From Nocardia acidivorans NBRC 108247 (GTDB lineage: Bacteria > Actinomycetota > Actinomycetes > Mycobacteriales > Mycobacteriaceae), in assembly GCF_001625085.1 (NCBI RefSeq), contig NZ_BDAW01000005.1, positions 62,001 through 126,000 of the forward strand: DNA of 64,000 nucleotides, written 5' to 3'. The notes below the pieces were generated by a model. It was not told where the DNA came from. It did no database searches and saw nothing but the letters and a program-made list of their open reading frames with translations. Shown here one piece after another: positions 60,011 through 64,000 of the stretch. Numbering within the stretch: the stretch's first letter is position 1; every line of letters starts with the position of its first letter. Position numbers and translations under genes: made by a program.

Positions 60011-61651
60011 ATGGCGGAGCTGACGATCTCCCCCGATGAGATCCGTAGCGCGATCGAGAGCTACACCCAGAGCTACACCCCGGAGACCTCCATCGAGGAA
60101 GTGGGCGTCGTCACCGACACCGGCGACGGCATCGCCCACATCAGCGGCCTCCCCGGCGCGATGGCCAACGAGCTGCTGGAATTCCCCGGCGGCGTGCTCG
60201 GCGTCGCGCTGAACCTGGAGGACACCAGTATCGGTGCCGTCATCCTGGGTGAGTTCGACACCATCGAGGAGGGCCAGCAGGTCCGCCGTACCGGCGACGT
60301 GCTCTCGGTTCCGGTGGGCGACAACTTCCTCGGCCGCGTGGTGAACCCGCTGGGCGCCCCGATCGACGGCCTCGGCGAGATCGAGTCCGACGAGCGTCGC
60401 GTGCTCGAGCTGCAGGCCGCCACCGTGCTGGAGCGCCAGCCCGTCGGCGAGCCCCTCGCGACCGGCATCACCGCGATCGACGCCCTGACCGCCATCGGCC
60501 GCGGCCAGCGTCAGCTCGTCATCGGCGACCGCAAGACCGGTAAGACCGCGGTCTGCGTCGACGCCATCATCAACCAGAAGGCCAACTGGGCCTCGGGCGA
60601 TCCGTCGAAGCAGGTGCGCTGCATCTACGTCGCGATCGGCCAGAAGGGTTCCACCATCGCGGGCGTCAAGGCCGCGCTGGAGGCCCACGGTGCGATGGAG
60701 TACACCACCATCGTCGCGGCCCCCGCGTCGGACTCCGCGGGCTTCAAATGGCTTGCGCCGTACACCGGTTCGGCCATCGGCCAGCACTGGATGTACCAGG
60801 GCAAGCACGTTCTGATCGTGTTCGACGACCTGTCCAAGCAGGCCGAGGCCTACCGCGCCATCTCGCTGCTGCTGCGTCGCCCGCCGGGCCGCGAGGCGTA
60901 CCCGGGTGACGTGTTCTACCTGCACTCCCGTCTGCTGGAGCGTTGCGCGAAGCTGTCCGATGAGCTCGGTGCCGGTTCCATGACCGCGCTGCCGATCATC
61001 GAGACCAAGGCCAACGACGTGTCGGCGTTCATTCCGACCAACGTCATCTCCATTACCGACGGCCAGGTGTTCCTCGAGTCGGACCTGTTCAACAAGGGTG
61101 TCCGTCCGGCCATCAACGTCGGCATCTCGGTCTCCCGTGTCGGTGGCGCGGCGCAGACCAAGGCCATGAAGCAGGTCTCCGGTTCGCTGCGTCTGGAGCT
61201 GGCCTCCTACCGCGAGCTCGAGGCGTTCTCCGCCTTCGCGTCGGATCTGGATGCCGCCTCGCTGGCGCAGCTGGAGCGCGGCGCGCGCTGGGTCGAGCTG
61301 CTCAAGCAGGACCAGTACGCCCCGGTTTCGGTTGAGGATCAGGTTGTTTCGCTGTTCCTGGTCGACGCCGGCTACTACGACTCGGTTCCGGTCGACGATG
61401 TGCGCCGCTTCAATGTCGAGCTGCTGGAGTACCTGCACAGCTCGGTGCAGGCTTCCTTCGACGCCCTCGCGGGTGGTTCGAAGAAGCTCGAGGGCGAGAC
61501 CGCGGAATCGTTCAAGGTCGCGACCGACAAGTTCAAGCAGGGCTTCCTGGCTTCGGACGGCAGCCGTGTGGTGAACGAGGCCGAGGCCGGCAAGCTCGAT
61601 CACGAAGAGGTCGAGTCGCTGTCCGTCACTCGCAAGCACGTCGAGAAGTAA
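60011..61651 (+). CDS. atpA: ATP synthase subunit alpha
   Basis: This F1 regulatory alpha subunit has 546 residues. Walker A is [18 protein letters not shown] (around residue 175), and [20 protein letters not shown] and the arginine-finger region [20 protein letters not shown] are conserved. It has an extended C-terminus (about residues 510-546) typical of the mycobacterial type, which carries an extension that limits ATP hydrolysis there. AGCAGGAAGAAC precedes the ATG. It ends 132 bp before atpG, in a gap with two overlapping hairpins. Confidence 0.97.
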   Translation: MAELTISPDEIRSAIESYTQSYTPETSIEEVGVVTDTGDGIAHISGLPGAMANELLEFPGGVLGVALNLEDTSIGAVILGEFDTIEEGQQVRRTGDVLSVPVGDNFLGRVVNPLGAPIDGLGEIESDERRVLELQAATVLERQPVGEPLATGITAIDALTAIGRGQRQLVIGDRKTGKTAVCVDAIINQKANWASGDPSKQVRCIYVAIGQKGSTIAGVKAALEAHGAMEYTTIVAAPASDSAGFKWLAPYTGSAIGQHWMYQGKHVLIVFDDLSKQAEAYRAISLLLRRPPGREAYPGDVFYLHSRLLERCAKLSDELGAGSMTALPIIETKANDVSAFIPTNVISITDGQVFLESDLFNKGVRPAINVGISVSRVGGAAQTKAMKQVSGSLRLELASYRELEAFSAFASDLDAASLAQLERGARWVELLKQDQYAPVSVEDQVVSLFLVDAGYYDSVPVDDVRRFNVELLEYLHSSVQASFDALAGGSKKLEGETAESFKVATDKFKQGFLASDGSRVVNEAEAGKLDHEEVESLSVTRKHVEK

Positions 61652-61661
61652 GACGGGCGAA

Positions 61662-61749
61662 GCACATGCGACTGACTGACTCGCGCAGCATGTGCGATGG
61701 GCACGAAGGAGGCAGCTTGCGTAACCACGTAGTGCTCCGCCCATGCTGC
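61662..61749 (+). ncRNA. Conserved hairpin motif, copy 2, with alternative pairing (upstream of atpG)
   Basis: The core AGGAGGCAGCTTGCGTAACC, then ACGTAGTG, is enclosed by GCAGCATG (61685-61692) and CATGCTGC (61742-61749), and by ATGGGC/GCCCAT inside. The left arm can instead pair with the upstream GCACATGC (61662-61669), because GCATGTGC (61688-61695) is its complement. Only one of the two stems can form at once. The atpG ATG is 35 bases downstream. Confidence 0.5.
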
Positions 61750-61783
61750 AAATCGATTCGAATGAAGGGAGTGTGAACCGCTA

Positions 61784-62755
61784 ATGCCAAGCGTGCGCGA
61801 ACTGCGCTCCCGAATTCGTTCCGTGAGCTCGATCAAGAAGATCACCAAAGCGCAAGAGCTGATCGCGACCTCGCGAATCAGCAAGGCGCAGGCCCGGGTC
61901 GCGGCGGCCAAGCCGTACGCGGAGGAGATCACCAAGGTGCTTGCCGAATTGGCAAGCGCCAGTGGGAATCTCACCCATCCGCTGCTCACCGAGCGGCCCG
62001 ATGCGCGGCGTGCCGCGGTACTGGTGATCACCAGTGACCGCGGTATGTGCGGCGGTTACAACTCGAATGTGCTCAAGCGCACCGAGGAGCTGCTCACCAC
62101 GCTGCGTTCCGAGGGCAAAGAGCCGGTGCTGTACGTGATGGGCTCCAAGGGCCTGACGTTCTACACCTTCCGTAAGCGTGAGGTGAACGGATCGTGGACC
62201 GGCTTCTCGCAGTCGCCGAACTATGTGGACGCCTCCGCGGCGTGCAACCACCTGGTCGAGGCGTTCATGGCGGGCGCCGACGGCGAAGTGGCCGCACCGA
62301 ACGGTGCGGGCACCATGGCCGGTGTCGATGAACTGCACATCGTCTACACGCGTTTCGTGTCGATGCTGTCGCAGGTCCCCGAGGTCCGCCGCCTGGCTCC
62401 CATTCAGGTGAGCTATGTGGAGGAGAACTACGAGCTGGGCGATGACAGCTTCTCCGACTCCGAGTCGGCGGATGTGCACGCACAGTACGAGTTCGAGCCG
62501 GATGCGGATCGCCTGCTGGGCGCGCTGCTGCCGAAGTACATCAACACTCGCATTTACGCGTCGCTGCTCGATGCGGCGGCGTCGGAGTCGGCTGCGCGCC
62601 GCACCGCGATGAAGGCTGCTACCGATAACGCGACGGATCTGGTGAATTCCCTGACCCGCACCGCGAATTCGCTGCGTCAGGCCGGAATCACGCAGGAAAT
62701 CACGGAAATCGTCGGTGGCGCGAACGCGCTGGCGTCGAGCTCGGACCGCGACTAG
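61784..62755 (+). CDS. atpG: ATP synthase subunit gamma
   Basis: This rotor shaft subunit has 323 residues. The N-terminal coiled coil begins [20 protein letters not shown], the Rossmann-like part has [20 protein letters not shown], and the C-terminal helix is the conserved [20 protein letters not shown]. An insertion near residues 210-230 ([18 protein letters not shown]) is acidic and matches the type of gamma-loop seen in mycobacteria. The ATG at 61784 has GAAGGGAG 11-18 bases upstream. Structured motifs lie both before and after the gene. Confidence 0.96.
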   Translation: MPSVRELRSRIRSVSSIKKITKAQELIATSRISKAQARVAAAKPYAEEITKVLAELASASGNLTHPLLTERPDARRAAVLVITSDRGMCGGYNSNVLKRTEELLTTLRSEGKEPVLYVMGSKGLTFYTFRKREVNGSWTGFSQSPNYVDASAACNHLVEAFMAGADGEVAAPNGAGTMAGVDELHIVYTRFVSMLSQVPEVRRLAPIQVSYVEENYELGDDSFSDSESADVHAQYEFEPDADRLLGALLPKYINTRIYASLLDAAASESAARRTAMKAATDNATDLVNSLTRTANSLRQAGITQEITEIVGGANALASSSDRD

Positions 62756-62759
62756 ACAC

Positions 62760-64000
<1,241 letters not shown>

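Noticed and set aside
61671..61683. GACT triplet run after atpA as a tandem repeat
   Set aside because: Only three units; it forms the loop of a hairpin and needs no separate explanation.

Overview
The window is high-GC actinobacterial chromosome. The strongest clue to the source is the order argS-lysA-hom-thrC-thrB-rho-rpmE-prfA-prmC-tsaC-wecA-atpI-atpBEFHAGD, which matches the order known from Mycobacterium. The separate (unfused) atpF and atpH, an IcmF-type mutase, Mycobacteriales-style DUF3105 proteins and many GTG starts fit Nocardia or a close relative. The genus is an inference from gene content, not a search result.

Layout. 0-12 kb: an MFS transporter, an NmrA-type reductase divergent from an AraC regulator, a thioesterase, a branched-chain 2-oxoacid dehydrogenase operon (bkdABC) divergent from an Lrp/AsnC regulator, a BenE-type transporter, a sulfurtransferase and a secreted HNH nuclease. 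12-16 kb: a SNF2 ATPase translationally coupled to a SWIM zinc-finger protein. 16-19.6 kb: a decayed segment with an MmyB-like regulator, a small membrane protein and an amidohydrolase set among fragments of at least four dead genes. 19.6-28.7 kb: icmF divergent from a complete valine-degradation operon (mmsA, acyl-CoA dehydrogenase, 3-hydroxyisobutyryl-CoA hydrolase, mmsB, enoyl-CoA hydratase). 28.7-42 kb: a membrane-anchored Hsp70-like protein with a MarR regulator, two DUF3105 proteins, tRNA-Cys, an iron ABC transporter behind a DtxR/IdeR-type box, a tandem DoxX protein, a secreted lipase, tRNA-Arg and a DUF305 protein. 42-64 kb: the conserved housekeeping run into the ATP synthase operon. 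atpD is cut by the window end.

How the genes work together. The bkd complex converts branched-chain oxoacids to acyl-CoAs. The mmsA operon takes isobutyryl-CoA through methacrylyl-CoA, 3-hydroxyisobutyrate and methylmalonate semialdehyde to propionyl-CoA. IcmF connects isobutyryl-CoA with butyryl-CoA. lysA, hom, thrC and thrB form the lysine/threonine branch of the aspartate family.

The most unusual content is non-coding. (1) Three copies of a motif with a core shared in sequence, enclosed by arms that stay complementary, sit between operon genes upstream of the hydrolase, atpG and atpD. (2) Two copies of a 110-bp element keep their nested stems through compensatory changes. (3) A REP-like palindrome occurs in intergenic regions and once in frame inside icmF, where it encodes about ten residues. 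(4) A 54-codon open frame in the rho leader ends in a GTGA overlap with the rho start. No CRISPR array, integrase, transposase or rRNA gene was seen.
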